A program made the position numbers and the translations under genes. From NCBI RefSeq assembly GCF_016107325.1, contig NZ_RCVT01000001.1:744001-808000 (forward strand): a DNA stretch of 64,000 bases, given 5' to 3'. Each line of letters begins with the position of its first letter. Within the stretch, counting starts at the first letter, position 1. A model generated the notes under the pieces. The model was given only the letters and a program-made list of their open reading frames with translations. It made no database searches and was not told the DNA's origin. This document shows, piece by piece, positions 35,012-45,700 of this stretch. The stretch comes from Sphingomonas sp. MA1305. Lineage in GTDB: Bacteria > Pseudomonadota > Alphaproteobacteria > Sphingomonadales > Sphingomonadaceae.

Positions 35012-35187
35012 GTCAGGCCCTTCCGCTTGGAAAGACCAACGCCGCCGCGGCACTTTCGATGCAGGACGGTCATTTTTCCTGCGGTGGCGATCCGATGGCG
35101 CCGTGCCATCGATCTGTCAGCAAACTGCAACTCGGTCGTCTTCGGACCTGTCTAGGCGCGGCTCCGTTCAATCGGGGGACGACGACA

Positions 35188-37659
35188 GTGACGTACAAGA
35201 ACAGGATGCGCACTTGCGTGTGCGCGGGCGCGATCCTGGTTGCCGGTTATGCGCCAGCCTTCGCGCAAACCGGCGGATCCGTTGTTGCTGCGGGCGACGA
35301 TCCGCAACAGGCGCTCGGCGACATCATCGTCACCGCGCAGAAACGGCCGGAAACGCTGCAGAAGACGCCGATCGCTATTTCGGTGCTCGGCGCCGCCGAT
35401 CTGACCAACCGCCACGTCCAGTCGCTGACCGACCTCGGTGACGGTGCCATTCCGTCGCTGCGCGTCGCGCCCTTCTTCTCGCGGCCGGGGGCGCTGATCG
35501 TCAACGTGCGCGGTGTCGGCGTGCTGGGGGACAGCAACCAGCCGGCGCGCGACCAGGGCGTCGGCATCTATATCGACGGCGTGTATCAGGGGCGGCCACA
35601 GGGTCTCGGCGCCGCGCTGTACGACGTCGACAATATCGAGGTGCTGAAGGGGCCGCAGGGCACGCTGTTTGGCCGCAACACCGAAGGCGGCGCGGTCAAT
35701 ATCGTCACCAAACGGCCCAGCGGCCTGTTCAAGATGAACGCCACCGCCGGCTTCGGCAATTACGGTGCCTATAAGGGCGAGGTGCATCTCGACCTGCCCG
35801 AAGCCAACGGGATCAGCGTCAAGCTGGACGGCGTGCTGACCCGCCGCGACGGCCTGGTCCGCAACCCGCTCGCGGGCGCGTCCGACTTCAACGCTTTCGA
35901 CAAGCGCGGCGCCCATGCCGAAGTGCTGTGGAAGATCGCGCCGGACTTCACCGCCGATTATGCCGTGGATACGTCCTATGATGCGACCACGACGCTGTAC
36001 AATCAGCTGCTCGCGCCCGGTGCCGGCCTAGCCGCGACGGCCACCGGCCCGGCCATCGCGCCATACAAGCTCGCCGCGGTGGCGCGGCCGTCGTCGACGC
36101 GCCAGCTCGTCGCCCCGGTCGGCTCGCCCCAACAGCCGAGCATCGGCAAGACCAGCGGCATGCGCCTCAACCTCGAATGGCAAGCGGTGCCGACGCTGAT
36201 GATCAAGTCGATCACCGCATTCCGCCGGCTGACGCAGGGGCAATTCGACAACGGTTCGGCCGCGCCGGGGCTGCAACAGCCGGTGACGTCCAGCAATCCG
36301 ACCGCCGCGTTCAACGTGCCGCAGACGATCGCCGGCGTCGCCTATCCGGGCTTTCCCTTCTCCCGCTACAGCCTGGCCTATTTCGCCCAGCATCAGTTCA
36401 GCGAGGAAGTGCAGGGGATCGGCTCGCTCGGCGACGAAGTGAAGTTCGCGGTCGGCGCGCTTTATTACCGCGAAGGCGTCAACGACAATGCGCAGGCGTA
36501 CAATACCAACGCTTTCGCCGATGGGGCCGGCAGCAGCTATGTCGTGCTGACGCTCGACCCGGCGACGCGGCCGATCGATCGCGCCAGCCATGTCACGACC
36601 ACGAGTCTCGGCGCGTACGGCCAGGGCACTTGGACGCCCGGGGCGCTGGGCGACATCGTCCATCTCACGCTCGGCGCACGCTATACGCATGACAAGAAAG
36701 AGGGCGCGCTGACCACGGTCAACAATGCCGTGCCGTCGATCCCGATCAATGGCGTCACCGTGACCGGGCCGGTCCCGTTGCGCTATAGCAAATCGCGGGT
36801 CGACCCGATGGTCAACCTCGCCGTCGACCTGGCCGACGATGTCCATGTCTATGGCACATGGAGCACCGGCTATCGCTCCGGTGGCGCCAATTCCCGCTCG
36901 CTCAACTACGCCGCCTTCAACCCGGAAACGGTGTCGATGTTCGAGGTCGGCGCCAAGACCCAATTCTGGAACAATCGCGGCCGCTTCAACGTCGCCGTCT
37001 ATGCCGGCACCTATAAGAACATCCAGCTCGACTTCAGCGGCCTGTACGAAGACGTCGTCAACGGCATTCGCGTCGCGACGACGCGCACCACGACCAATAC
37101 GGTCAATGCGCCGGGCACCGGCCGGCTGAAGGGGATCGAGGCGGAGCTGACGCTGGTGCCGGCGCAGGGCCTGACGCTCGGCGCCAGCTATGCCTACAAC
37201 CACGTGCGGATCCCGGCGACGATCAATCCCTTTCCGCAGTCCGGGGGCGTGTTCATCACCGTGCCGGTGCCGATCTATCAGATCTATACGCCCGACCATT
37301 CGGCGAGCGGGACGATCGACTATGAAGTGCCGCTGGACGGCGTCGTGCTGCGCGCCCACCTCGACGGCAATTACGCTGCGGGCTTCTACGCCGGCTATAC
37401 CGACTCGACCTACGATCCGGTGACCCGCGCGGTGCGCTATGCTCAGCCGAAGGGCGATGCCGGCTTGGTCTTCAACGGCCGTCTGGCGCTGGCGGATATC
37501 GCCTTGTCCGGCGGCACCAAGCTCACCGTCTCGGCCTGGGCACGCAATCTGTTCAACGAACAGCATGTGTTCGTGAAGTCGGGTGCGCCGCAATCGGGGC
37601 TCAGCGGCTTCTTCAACGATCAGCGGACGTTCGGCGGCGAACTCAACCTCCGCTTCTGA
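35188..37659 (+). CDS. TonB-dependent receptor
   Basis: An 823-residue outer-membrane receptor. The signal peptide ends near APAFAQ (residue 27). A TonB-box-like DIIVTAQKRPETLQKTPI (45-62), plug (VEVLKGPQGTLFGRNTEGGA) and barrel follow, ending LNLRF. The plug motif with GPQGTLFGRNT is typical of large sphingomonad receptor families for varied organic ligands. The GTG at 35188 gives VTYKNRM, matching the MTYK opening of the receptor at 42785; the ATG at 35206 is the alternative. It is divergent from the oxidoreductase across 176 bases. The phosphatase gene follows after 67 bases. Confidence 0.9.
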   Translation: MTYKNRMRTCVCAGAILVAGYAPAFAQTGGSVVAAGDDPQQALGDIIVTAQKRPETLQKTPIAISVLGAADLTNRHVQSLTDLGDGAIPSLRVAPFFSRPGALIVNVRGVGVLGDSNQPARDQGVGIYIDGVYQGRPQGLGAALYDVDNIEVLKGPQGTLFGRNTEGGAVNIVTKRPSGLFKMNATAGFGNYGAYKGEVHLDLPEANGISVKLDGVLTRRDGLVRNPLAGASDFNAFDKRGAHAEVLWKIAPDFTADYAVDTSYDATTTLYNQLLAPGAGLAATATGPAIAPYKLAAVARPSSTRQLVAPVGSPQQPSIGKTSGMRLNLEWQAVPTLMIKSITAFRRLTQGQFDNGSAAPGLQQPVTSSNPTAAFNVPQTIAGVAYPGFPFSRYSLAYFAQHQFSEEVQGIGSLGDEVKFAVGALYYREGVNDNAQAYNTNAFADGAGSSYVVLTLDPATRPIDRASHVTTTSLGAYGQGTWTPGALGDIVHLTLGARYTHDKKEGALTTVNNAVPSIPINGVTVTGPVPLRYSKSRVDPMVNLAVDLADDVHVYGTWSTGYRSGGANSRSLNYAAFNPETVSMFEVGAKTQFWNNRGRFNVAVYAGTYKNIQLDFSGLYEDVVNGIRVATTRTTTNTVNAPGTGRLKGIEAELTLVPAQGLTLGASYAYNHVRIPATINPFPQSGGVFITVPVPIYQIYTPDHSASGTIDYEVPLDGVVLRAHLDGNYAAGFYAGYTDSTYDPVTRAVRYAQPKGDAGLVFNGRLALADIALSGGTKLTVSAWARNLFNEQHVFVKSGAPQSGLSGFFNDQRTFGGELNLRF

Positions 37660-37726
37660 CGCCTGTACCGGCCGCGCCGCCCGTGCGGTCCGGCCGGTCC
37701 CCTTCAGCCTGACCGGGACGACAACC

Positions 37727-38575
37727 ATGCGCCATCTCGCCACCGCCTTTGCTTTCCTCGCTGCCGTCGCCGGCGTCGTCGACGCGCGCCCGGGCCCATC
37801 CGCTCCGGTTGCGCACGAGCGGCTGGTCGCGCTGCAGGGCGGCCAGAACTTCCGCGATCTCGGGGGCTATCGCACTGCCGATGGCCGGATCGTGAAATGG
37901 GGTCTGATCTACCGGTCGGGCGCGATGAACGCGCTGACCCCGGCCGACTTCGCGACGCTTGCGCAACATGGTCTGCGCACCGTCTGCGACCTGCGCGACA
38001 CGCGCGAGCGGACCAAGGCACCGGTCAACTGGCCGACGGGGCATGCTCCGGCGGTGTTTGCCGACGATTACGACATGAGCGGGGCCATGCGCGAACTCGC
38101 CGATCCCGCGCTCGACGGCGCCAAGGCGCGGGCGTTGATGCAGCGGACCTATGCCGATCTCCCGTTCCGCTTCGCCGGCCAGTATCGCCGGATGTTTGCC
38201 GAACTCGCCGCCGGCCATGCGCCGCTGGCGGTCAATTGCTCGGCGGGCAAGGACCGTACCGGCGTCGCGGCCGCTTTGCTCCTCACCGTGCTCGGCGTGC
38301 CGCGCGCGACGGTGATGCAGGATTATCTGCTCTCCAACCGCTATTTCGATCCCGCCCGCGCCGCGGCTCAGGACCCCAATACGGCGGCGTTCACGCAACG
38401 TTTGCCGGCCGACGCGGTCAAGGCACTGATGGGTGTCGAGCCCGCCTATCTCGATGCCGCCTTCGCTGCGATCGCGGCGCGGCCCGGCGGCCTCGCCGCC
38501 TATCAGCGCGATCAGCTCGGCCTCGACCCCGCCACGGTGCGGCGCCTGCGTGACCGTTACCTGACCAGGGGATGA
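37727..38575 (+). CDS. Periplasmic tyrosine-protein phosphatase (DSP/PTP-like)
   Basis: A 282-residue phosphatase with a signal peptide (to about VDA, residue 20). The catalytic P-loop is CSAGKDRTG, with nucleophile C171 and R177 (C-x5-R). It opens with NFRDLGGYRTADGRIVKWG, the signature of the bacterial Tyr/Ser phosphatase group (Pfam Y_phosphatase3) related to lipid and phosphoprotein phosphatases. The Asp general acid is probably in the VCDLRDTRER region. Export to the periplasm suggests a phosphorylated nutrient or envelope substrate. Its place between two receptors points to releasing phosphate from an imported ligand, but that is inference. Confidence 0.85.
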   Translation: MRHLATAFAFLAAVAGVVDARPGPSAPVAHERLVALQGGQNFRDLGGYRTADGRIVKWGLIYRSGAMNALTPADFATLAQHGLRTVCDLRDTRERTKAPVNWPTGHAPAVFADDYDMSGAMRELADPALDGAKARALMQRTYADLPFRFAGQYRRMFAELAAGHAPLAVNCSAGKDRTGVAAALLLTVLGVPRATVMQDYLLSNRYFDPARAAAQDPNTAAFTQRLPADAVKALMGVEPAYLDAAFAAIAARPGGLAAYQRDQLGLDPATVRRLRDRYLTRG

Positions 38576-38759
38576 GAGCGGTCTTGCCGGTCGCAGCCCG
38601 ACTACCGACTGGACTTGGCCGGGCAAGCCTCTTGGCCAGCACGGAAAAACGCATTCCCACTTAGTACATAGAAATTCTTTGACGTCGGTGCGAACCGGGC
38701 GGGGCTAAGGGCGTTGCCCCGCCGCCCGCGAGCGCGGGACGATAAAAGGATTTCAGGGA

Positions 38760-41273
38760 ATGACACAGGGTCGCACCACCGCTCTCCTCGGCGCCTCGCT
38801 GCTGGCGCTTGTCGCGCAGGGGGCCGCCGCGCAGACGGTCTCCCCGCCGCCGCAGCAGCAGGGCCAGCCGGGCCAGGCCGACGACGGATCGGCGCGCGTC
38901 GACGACCAGGCGGGGCAGACGGCCCCCGCTGCCGGTGCGGCGACCACGGGCGACGAGGGCAACGACATCATCGTCACCGGCACCCGAGCCGAAGGCCGTA
39001 CCCGGCTCGACAGCGTGTCGCCCGTCGACGTGTTGAGCGGCGCCAGCCTGCAGCGCCAGGGGACGACCGAACTGGCTGCGGCGCTCGCCACCGTCGCGCC
39101 GTCGATCGACTTCCCGCGCCCGTCCGCCAATGATGCGACCGACGCGATCCGCCCGGCGACGCTGCGCGGCCTGTCGCCCGACCAGACCCTGGTGCTGATC
39201 AACGGTATCCGCGGTCACACCTCGGCCAACCTCAACACCAACGGCACCGTCGGCCGCGGCTCGGCGGCGGTCGACCTCAACACCGTGCCGACCGTTGCGC
39301 TCGACCGGATCGAAGTGCTGCGCGACGGCGCCTCGGCGCAATATGGTTCGGACGCGATCGCCGGCGTCGTCAACCTGCGCCTGCGCGAGGCGCGCTCCGG
39401 CGGCGGCGCCAGCGTCACCTACGGCTTCTACAACACCGACTTCGCCACGGCGAACAACCGCCGCAGCGTCAACGGCGAACCCGTCGTCACCGCCTCGGCG
39501 TGGCAGGGCCTGGGCTTCGGCAGCGACGGCTTCATCACCGTGTCGGGCGAATATACCAAGCGCCAGCCGACCAATCGCGCCGACATCGATCGCCGCGTCC
39601 TGGTGCCGCAGGTGACGGGTCGCTACGGCGATCCCGAGGTCGAGCAGTACACCGGCTTCGTCAACGCCGGCACCTCGCTGACCGACAACATCAGCCTCTA
39701 CGCCTTCGGCGGCTACCAGGACCGCGACACGCGCAGCGCGGCGTTCCCGCGCATCATCGCGACGAATGCCAGCGCCAACACCGTCCGCCAGATCACGCTC
39801 GCCGGCTACTACCCGAACGGCTTCCTGCCGATCATCAACACCAAGACCAAGGACATCAATTCGGCCGCCGGCCTGCGCGGCGACTTCGGCGGCTACAACG
39901 TCGACCTGTCGTTCAGCTACGGCCGCAACACCGTCGACTTCCGCACGCTCAATTCGGCCAATTACGCCTATGGGTCTGCGACGCCGAAGAACTTCTACGA
40001 CGGTCAGGTCGCCTATGACCAATATGTCGCGGGCCTCGACGTGACGCGCAAGTTCGATGTCTTCCAGTCGCTGAACGTCGCCTTCGGCGTCGAAGGGCGG
40101 CGCGAGGGCTATAAGATCAGCGCCGGCGAGCCGGCCTCCTATGGCTATCCCACCGGCACCACCGACGGGGTCGCCGGTTCGGCGCCGGGCGCGCAGGGCT
40201 TCGGCGGGTTCCGCGCCGACAATGCGGTGAAGCGCGGGCGGCGCAGCGGCAGCATCTATCTCGACGTCGAGGCGCAGCTGACCGACAAGTTCCTGGTCGG
40301 CATCGCCGGGCGCGGCGAAGATTATTCGGACTTCGGATCGACCGCGACCGGCAAGGTGTCGGCGCGTTACGATTTCACCGATTGGTTCGCGTTGCGCGGC
40401 ACCGCCTCCACCGGCTTCCGCGCGCCCTCGCTGCAGCAGCAATATTTCACCCAGACCGCGCAGGTGGTGACCAATGGCGTGCCGATCCAGACCGGGACCT
40501 TCCCGTCGGTCAGCGCGGTTGGCACCGCGCTCGGCGGCTTGCCGCTGCGGCCGGAGAAGTCGAGCAACCTGTCGGTCGGCACGGTGATCCGCCGCGGCGG
40601 CTTCGACCTGACCGTCGACGCCTATCGCATCCATATCCGCGACCAGATCGGCCTGTCGGAGAATATCCAGTCGACCTTCAGCACCCAGGTCGCCGGCCTG
40701 CTCGCGCCGTACAGCGTCTCGGCAGCGCGGTTCTTCATCAACGGTCTTGCCAGCACCGCCAAGGGCATCGACGCGGTCGCCCATTATCGTGCGACGACGG
40801 CAGGGGCGGGGACGTTCGACCTGACCCTCGCCGGCAATATCAACACGATCGACGTGACGCGCGTGCCGACCAGCACCGCGACGCTCAATCCTGCGCCGAC
40901 GCTGTTCGCGCGCAGTCGCATCCTGACGCTGGAGGAGGGGACGCCCGGCGAGAAGGTGACCGGGACGATCGACTGGTCGCTGGGTCAGCTGGGTGCGCTG
41001 GCCCGCGTCACCTATTACGGCAACGTCAACCAGCCGGGTACCGTCGCCTCCGCCGACGTGCTGACCGGCAATCGCGCGATCACCGACCTCGAGGTCCGCT
41101 ATTCGGCTCCCAAGGGCGCGCAGATCGGCCTTGGCGTCAGCAACCTGTTCGACGTCTATCCGCGCGCGACCGCGGCGGCGAACAATTCGACCGGCGTGCT
41201 GGGCTTCCCGTATTTCTCGCCGTTCGGCTTCAATGGCCGCTACCTCTACGCGCGCGCCGGCCTCAATTGGTGA
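38760..41273 (+). CDS. TonB-dependent receptor
   Basis: An 837-residue outer-membrane receptor. The signal peptide ends AAAQ (about residue 25). A Gln/Pro/Ala-rich stretch leads to TonB-box-like DIIVTGTRAEGRTR, then plug motifs (TLRGLSPDQTLVLINGIR; LDRIEVLRDGASAQYGSDAI) and a barrel ending YARAGLNW. The RGLSPDQTLVLING style is common in receptors for sugars and other organic ligands. It lies 184 bases after the phosphatase gene. No regulator is adjacent. Confidence 0.9.
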   Translation: MTQGRTTALLGASLLALVAQGAAAQTVSPPPQQQGQPGQADDGSARVDDQAGQTAPAAGAATTGDEGNDIIVTGTRAEGRTRLDSVSPVDVLSGASLQRQGTTELAAALATVAPSIDFPRPSANDATDAIRPATLRGLSPDQTLVLINGIRGHTSANLNTNGTVGRGSAAVDLNTVPTVALDRIEVLRDGASAQYGSDAIAGVVNLRLREARSGGGASVTYGFYNTDFATANNRRSVNGEPVVTASAWQGLGFGSDGFITVSGEYTKRQPTNRADIDRRVLVPQVTGRYGDPEVEQYTGFVNAGTSLTDNISLYAFGGYQDRDTRSAAFPRIIATNASANTVRQITLAGYYPNGFLPIINTKTKDINSAAGLRGDFGGYNVDLSFSYGRNTVDFRTLNSANYAYGSATPKNFYDGQVAYDQYVAGLDVTRKFDVFQSLNVAFGVEGRREGYKISAGEPASYGYPTGTTDGVAGSAPGAQGFGGFRADNAVKRGRRSGSIYLDVEAQLTDKFLVGIAGRGEDYSDFGSTATGKVSARYDFTDWFALRGTASTGFRAPSLQQQYFTQTAQVVTNGVPIQTGTFPSVSAVGTALGGLPLRPEKSSNLSVGTVIRRGGFDLTVDAYRIHIRDQIGLSENIQSTFSTQVAGLLAPYSVSAARFFINGLASTAKGIDAVAHYRATTAGAGTFDLTLAGNINTIDVTRVPTSTATLNPAPTLFARSRILTLEEGTPGEKVTGTIDWSLGQLGALARVTYYGNVNQPGTVASADVLTGNRAITDLEVRYSAPKGAQIGLGVSNLFDVYPRATAAANNSTGVLGFPYFSPFGFNGRYLYARAGLNW

Positions 41274-41338
41274 GCTTGCCGAAACGGACATGAACGGATA
41301 GGGCGTCGGTCAGACATCAAGAGTCGGGCCGACGCCCG

Positions 41339-41388
41339 GCACCAACCTGCCCTCCCGGCAAGGTGGTGCTTCCCCCGGACACGGGGGG
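41339..41388. repeat. Imperfect hairpin repeat in receptor/aldolase gap
   Basis: GCACCAACCTGCC and GGCAAGGTGGTGC pair imperfectly around CTCCC, followed by a second hairpin TTCCCCC-GGACAC-GGGGGGA. It occupies the middle of the 201-base gap between the receptor and threonine aldolase genes and resembles a short intergenic repeat or terminator. No gene is seen in the gap. Confidence 0.4.
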
Positions 41389-41474
41389 AGGATGTGGCCG
41401 GACCGGCAACGAACGGGACTAGCAGCCGCATACCGACGCGTCGTCACGACTCCTTCGCCACAGGAGGACCGAAC

Positions 41475-42524
41475 GTGACCATCGCACCCCAGCAATTCGC
41501 CAGCGACAATTATGCGGGCATCTGCCCCGACGCGCTCGCCGCGATGGTCGCGGCCAATCCCGGTTCGGAAACCGCCTATGGCGACGATCATTGGACTGAG
41601 CGCGCCTCCGACGCCTTTCGCGCCCTGTTCGGTACCGAATGCGAGGTGTTCTTCGTTTTCAACGGCACCGCCGCCAATTCGCTGGCGCTGGCGCAGCTCT
41701 GCCAATCCTATCACAGCGTGATCTGCGCCGCCTCGGCGCACGTCGAGACGGACGAATGCGGCGCCCCCGAATTCTTCTCCAACGGCTCCAAGTTGCTCGT
41801 CGCGCCGACCGCCGGCGGCAAGCTGACACCCGAGGCAGTGCGCAGCCTCGCCACCAGCCGGTCGGACATCCATTTCCCCAAACCGCGCGTCGTGACGATC
41901 ACCCAACCGACCGAGACCGGTCAGGTCTATACCCCGGCGGAGATACGCGCCTTGTCGGCGACCTGCCGTGAGCTCGGCCTCAAGCTGCACATGGACGGCG
42001 CCCGCTTCGCCCATGCTTGCGCCAGCCTCGGCTGCGATCCGGCCGAGATCACCTGGCGTGCCGGTGTCGACGTGCTGTGCTTCGGCGGAACCAAGAACGG
42101 CATGGCGGTGGGCGAGGCGGTGATCTTCTTCGATCGCGCGCTGGCCGAGGATTTCGACTATCGCTGCAAGCAGGCGGGCCAGCTCGCCAGCAAGATGCGC
42201 TTCCTGTCGGCGCCCTGGGTCGGCCTGCTCGACAGCGGAGCCTGGCTGCGCAACGCGGCGCACGGCAATGCCTGCGCACGCCGTCTCGCTGCGGCGGTCG
42301 AGGGGCTGCCCGACATCGCGCCGATCTTCCCGGTCGAGGCGAATGCCGTCTTCCTCGCCGCGCCGGAGGACGTGCTGGAGACGCTGCGCGGCAAGGGCTG
42401 GCGCTTCTACACCTTCATCGGCGGTGGCGCCCGCTTCATGTTCGCCTGGGACGCCGACCCCGCCCGCGTCGACCAACTGGCGGCGGATATCCGTGCGGCG
42501 GCGCTGGTGAGTGAGCCTGTTTGA
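41475..42524 (+). CDS. Low-specificity L-threonine aldolase
   Basis: A 349-residue PLP enzyme that cleaves threonine (or allo-threonine) to glycine and acetaldehyde. The PLP lysine is K207 in FGGTKNGMAVGE. D174 and R177 in HMDGARF contact the pyridine ring and carboxylate. DNYAGICPDA and YGDDHWTERA are family openings. The GTG at 41475 has AGGAGG 8 bases upstream, the best site in the region; the open frame back to 41394 lacks one. It is flanked by receptors on both sides and stands alone. No glycine-cleavage genes are near. Confidence 0.9.
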   Translation: MTIAPQQFASDNYAGICPDALAAMVAANPGSETAYGDDHWTERASDAFRALFGTECEVFFVFNGTAANSLALAQLCQSYHSVICAASAHVETDECGAPEFFSNGSKLLVAPTAGGKLTPEAVRSLATSRSDIHFPKPRVVTITQPTETGQVYTPAEIRALSATCRELGLKLHMDGARFAHACASLGCDPAEITWRAGVDVLCFGGTKNGMAVGEAVIFFDRALAEDFDYRCKQAGQLASKMRFLSAPWVGLLDSGAWLRNAAHGNACARRLAAAVEGLPDIAPIFPVEANAVFLAAPEDVLETLRGKGWRFYTFIGGGARFMFAWDADPARVDQLAADIRAAALVSEPV

Positions 42525-42784
42525 ACGCCCGTGTTCCATACCAATGAGCCTTTTCGCTCTAGAAAGTCCTTTCCTGACAGAACGATGATGGATAGATATT
42601 GATATATGTCGAAATCGGATGGAAATTCAAAGGCGGGAGCGTGAAGGGACGATTCGCCAGATAATCGCCGACGGGTCGTCCGGCTTTGCCGGATAGCTTG
42701 AAGGGCGGGCGCTTGCGGATGGGAATTATGCTGGCTGAGCCAGCAATCTGATGCGCTCCCCCAACAGGGAAGGGGCGACAATCC

Positions 42785-45700
42785 ATGACTTACAAGATGC
42801 TGCTGACGTCGAGCTGTTGCCTGATGACACTTTTTGCGTCATCAGCCCTAGCGCAGACCCAGACGGTACCCGCCGGCAGCCGGTCCGTTGACGAGGAAAC
42901 GGCGGCGCCCACCGTCGGCGACCCGGTCGCCGAGGCGAAGCTCCGCTCGGAAGCGGACAAGGCGATCATCGCCGCCGATCCGCGCGATATCATCGTGACG
43001 GGCACACGCATCACCCGCCCGAACAACCATTCCGCCGCCCCGATCACCACGACCACGGCAGCGGAGATCGCCGCCCAGGGCGCGACCACTATCGAGGAGG
43101 TCTTGAACCGCCTGCCGCAGGTTCAGGCCAATTCCGAACAGAACTACGCTGACTCCGATGGCCGGCAACGCATCAAGCTGCGCAGCCTCGGCTTCGAGCG
43201 AACGCTGACGCTCGTCGACGGGCTGCGCCTCGGCATTCAGAACGGCATGGACGTCAGCATCATTCCCAACACGCTCGTCGAGCGTATCGACGTGCTGAGC
43301 GGCGGTGCCTCGTCGGTGTACGGCTCGGACGCGGTGTCTGGCGTCGTCAATTTCATCCTCAAAAAGAATTTTGACGGCATCGCGCTGACCGGCAACTATA
43401 GTTTCTACAACCACGACAATCGTCCCGATGCGGTGACAGAGGCGGCGACGCGTGCCTCCTTTCCGACGCGGAGCGGGATGACCAATGACGGCGGCCGCGC
43501 ATCGCTGTCGCTGGCACTGGGCAAGACGCTGTTCAACGGCGCGGTGAACATCACCGGCTTCGTGGCCTATCGCGCGTCCGAGAGCATCGGGATCGGCGAC
43601 CGGTCCAATGGGGCATGCGAGGTCACGCAGAAGGTCAGCACCGGCGCACTGACCTGCACCCGCAGCACGTACACCCCGGTCGGTACGATCGTGCCGGGCG
43701 GTATCGGTGTCGGCTCCACGCTCGTCAACAATCCCAACGGCTCGGGGACGCTGGTGCCGTGGAATTCCGGTCCCGGCACCGTCGCCAATCCCTATGACGA
43801 AATCGCTTTTCAGCGGTATTTCAACCGGATCAACACTGGCGGGTTCCTCACTGCCCGGCTCGACGATCACGTCGAATTGTACGCCAACGCGCTCTTCTAT
43901 CGCGATCAGTCGTATAATGCGCTGCCCAACCGCATCTACTCCTATTCGGCGTATGGTTCGACGCCGTTCCAGGTTAATTGCGACAATCCGTTCCTGTCCT
44001 CGTCGCAGCGAACTGCGCTCTGCGGCACACAAACATCGGGTCTGGTCCCGCTCGACCTGCGCTACCGGTTCGACGGCCTGCCGCTTGTCCAGACGCGGTT
44101 CGTCAATAAGGGGATGCGGGTCGTCGCCGGCGTGCGCGGCAAGGTGTTGGACGATGTCTGGAGCTACGATCTTGCCGGGGTATACTCGCGCAACACCAAC
44201 CGCCAGATCTATCCCGGCAACCCTGATTTCAATCGCGTCAACCGTTCGTTGAACGTCGTCAACGTCAACGGCACGCCGACCTGCGTGGCGGCGATTGATG
44301 GGACCGACAAGGCTTGCGTGCCGTTCAACGCCTTCATTCCCTTCAACAACGACGCCGCGGCGAATCGCTATCTTTTCACCAGCGTCGACGGATCATCGGG
44401 CAGTATCTCGCGCATGTGGCAGGGGTTGCTGGTGATCAACGGCGACCTCGGCCGATACGGCATCACCTCGCCACTGGCGAAACAGGGCGTCGCCGTGGCG
44501 TTCGGCGGAGAATTCCGCGATGAGGGCTTCATCGGCAACGCGGATGCGCAATATCGCGCCACCAACGGCGGCACCGACAGCAACTATACCCAGAACGTCT
44601 GGGAAGCGAATGCCGAAGTACAGGCGCCCCTGATCGAGGATCGCAGCTGGACGCAATTGCTTCAGCTCAACGGCGGCTATCGCCGATCGAAATACAACAA
44701 GTTGCAAGGCTCGTTCGGCACCTGGAAGATCGAGGGCATCTGGGCGCCGATCGACGACATCAGCTTCCGCGGGTCGTTCAACAAGGCGCAGCGCGCGCCG
44801 ACGGTGATCGAGGCGGTGCAGGCCTATGCCGTGGATTACACCACGGCGGGGTCGCGCAATGATCCCTGCGCCTCGACGCCCGATCCCAATTCGTCCGATC
44901 CCAACGCCCGGTTGCCGGCAACGGCGACGCTGATCCAGTGCCGCCGCACCGGCCTGCCGGACAATCTGTACAACAGCGCCTCGCTCAACTGCCCTGACCA
45001 GACCTGCACGATCCGCAACGGCGGCTTCGGTCTGAAACCGGAAACCGCCTATACCAAGACGTTCGGCGTGGTGCTCCGGCCGCGCTTCCTGAAGGGGCTG
45101 ACCGCGTCGGCCGACCGGTTCCTGATCGATCTGAACGATTCGATCAGTTACATCGCCGCGAACGACTTCCTCAATGGCTGCCTGTCGACGGGACTCAGCT
45201 ATTATTGCCGCGGCGTCGTGCGCAATCCCGGCAATTACACGCTCTACAGCGTGGCGGCGAATAATCCGACGAGCGGCTATTTCGCGCAAGGCACTACGAA
45301 CGGCTACAAGTCGAAGTCGCACGGGTGGGATTTCCAGGCGCAATATACGCTGCATCTTGGCCGGTTCGGCTCGCTCGACACGTCCTTTAACGGATCGCTG
45401 ACCACCCTGGCGGGTTCGCAGGCTTCGCCGGATGCGAAGGCGACGAACTGCGTGGGCTATTACGGGCCGTTCTGCGGCGAGAGCCTTCCCAAATGGAAGC
45501 ATGGCCTCCGCGCGACCTGGGACACGCCCGACCACATCGTCCACGTTTCCGCCAACTGGCGGCACATCGGCCCGATGACGATATCCTACAATGCCGCGCC
45601 CTCGGCCGGCCTGCCGTTCGACAGCACCGACCGCCGCGCCTTCTACACCGGCGTGCCGACCTACGATTACATCGATCTGTCGATCGGTTTCGACGTCGCC

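Noticed and set aside
38661..41291. An 876-residue open frame on the minus strand opposite a TonB-dependent receptor
   Set aside because: It is Arg/Asp/Gly-rich, has no recognisable motif and mirrors the codon bias of the receptor on the plus strand. The same holds for long minus-strand frames at 2415-4325, 4546-6807, 21903-24269, 52816-55446 and 56451-58466.
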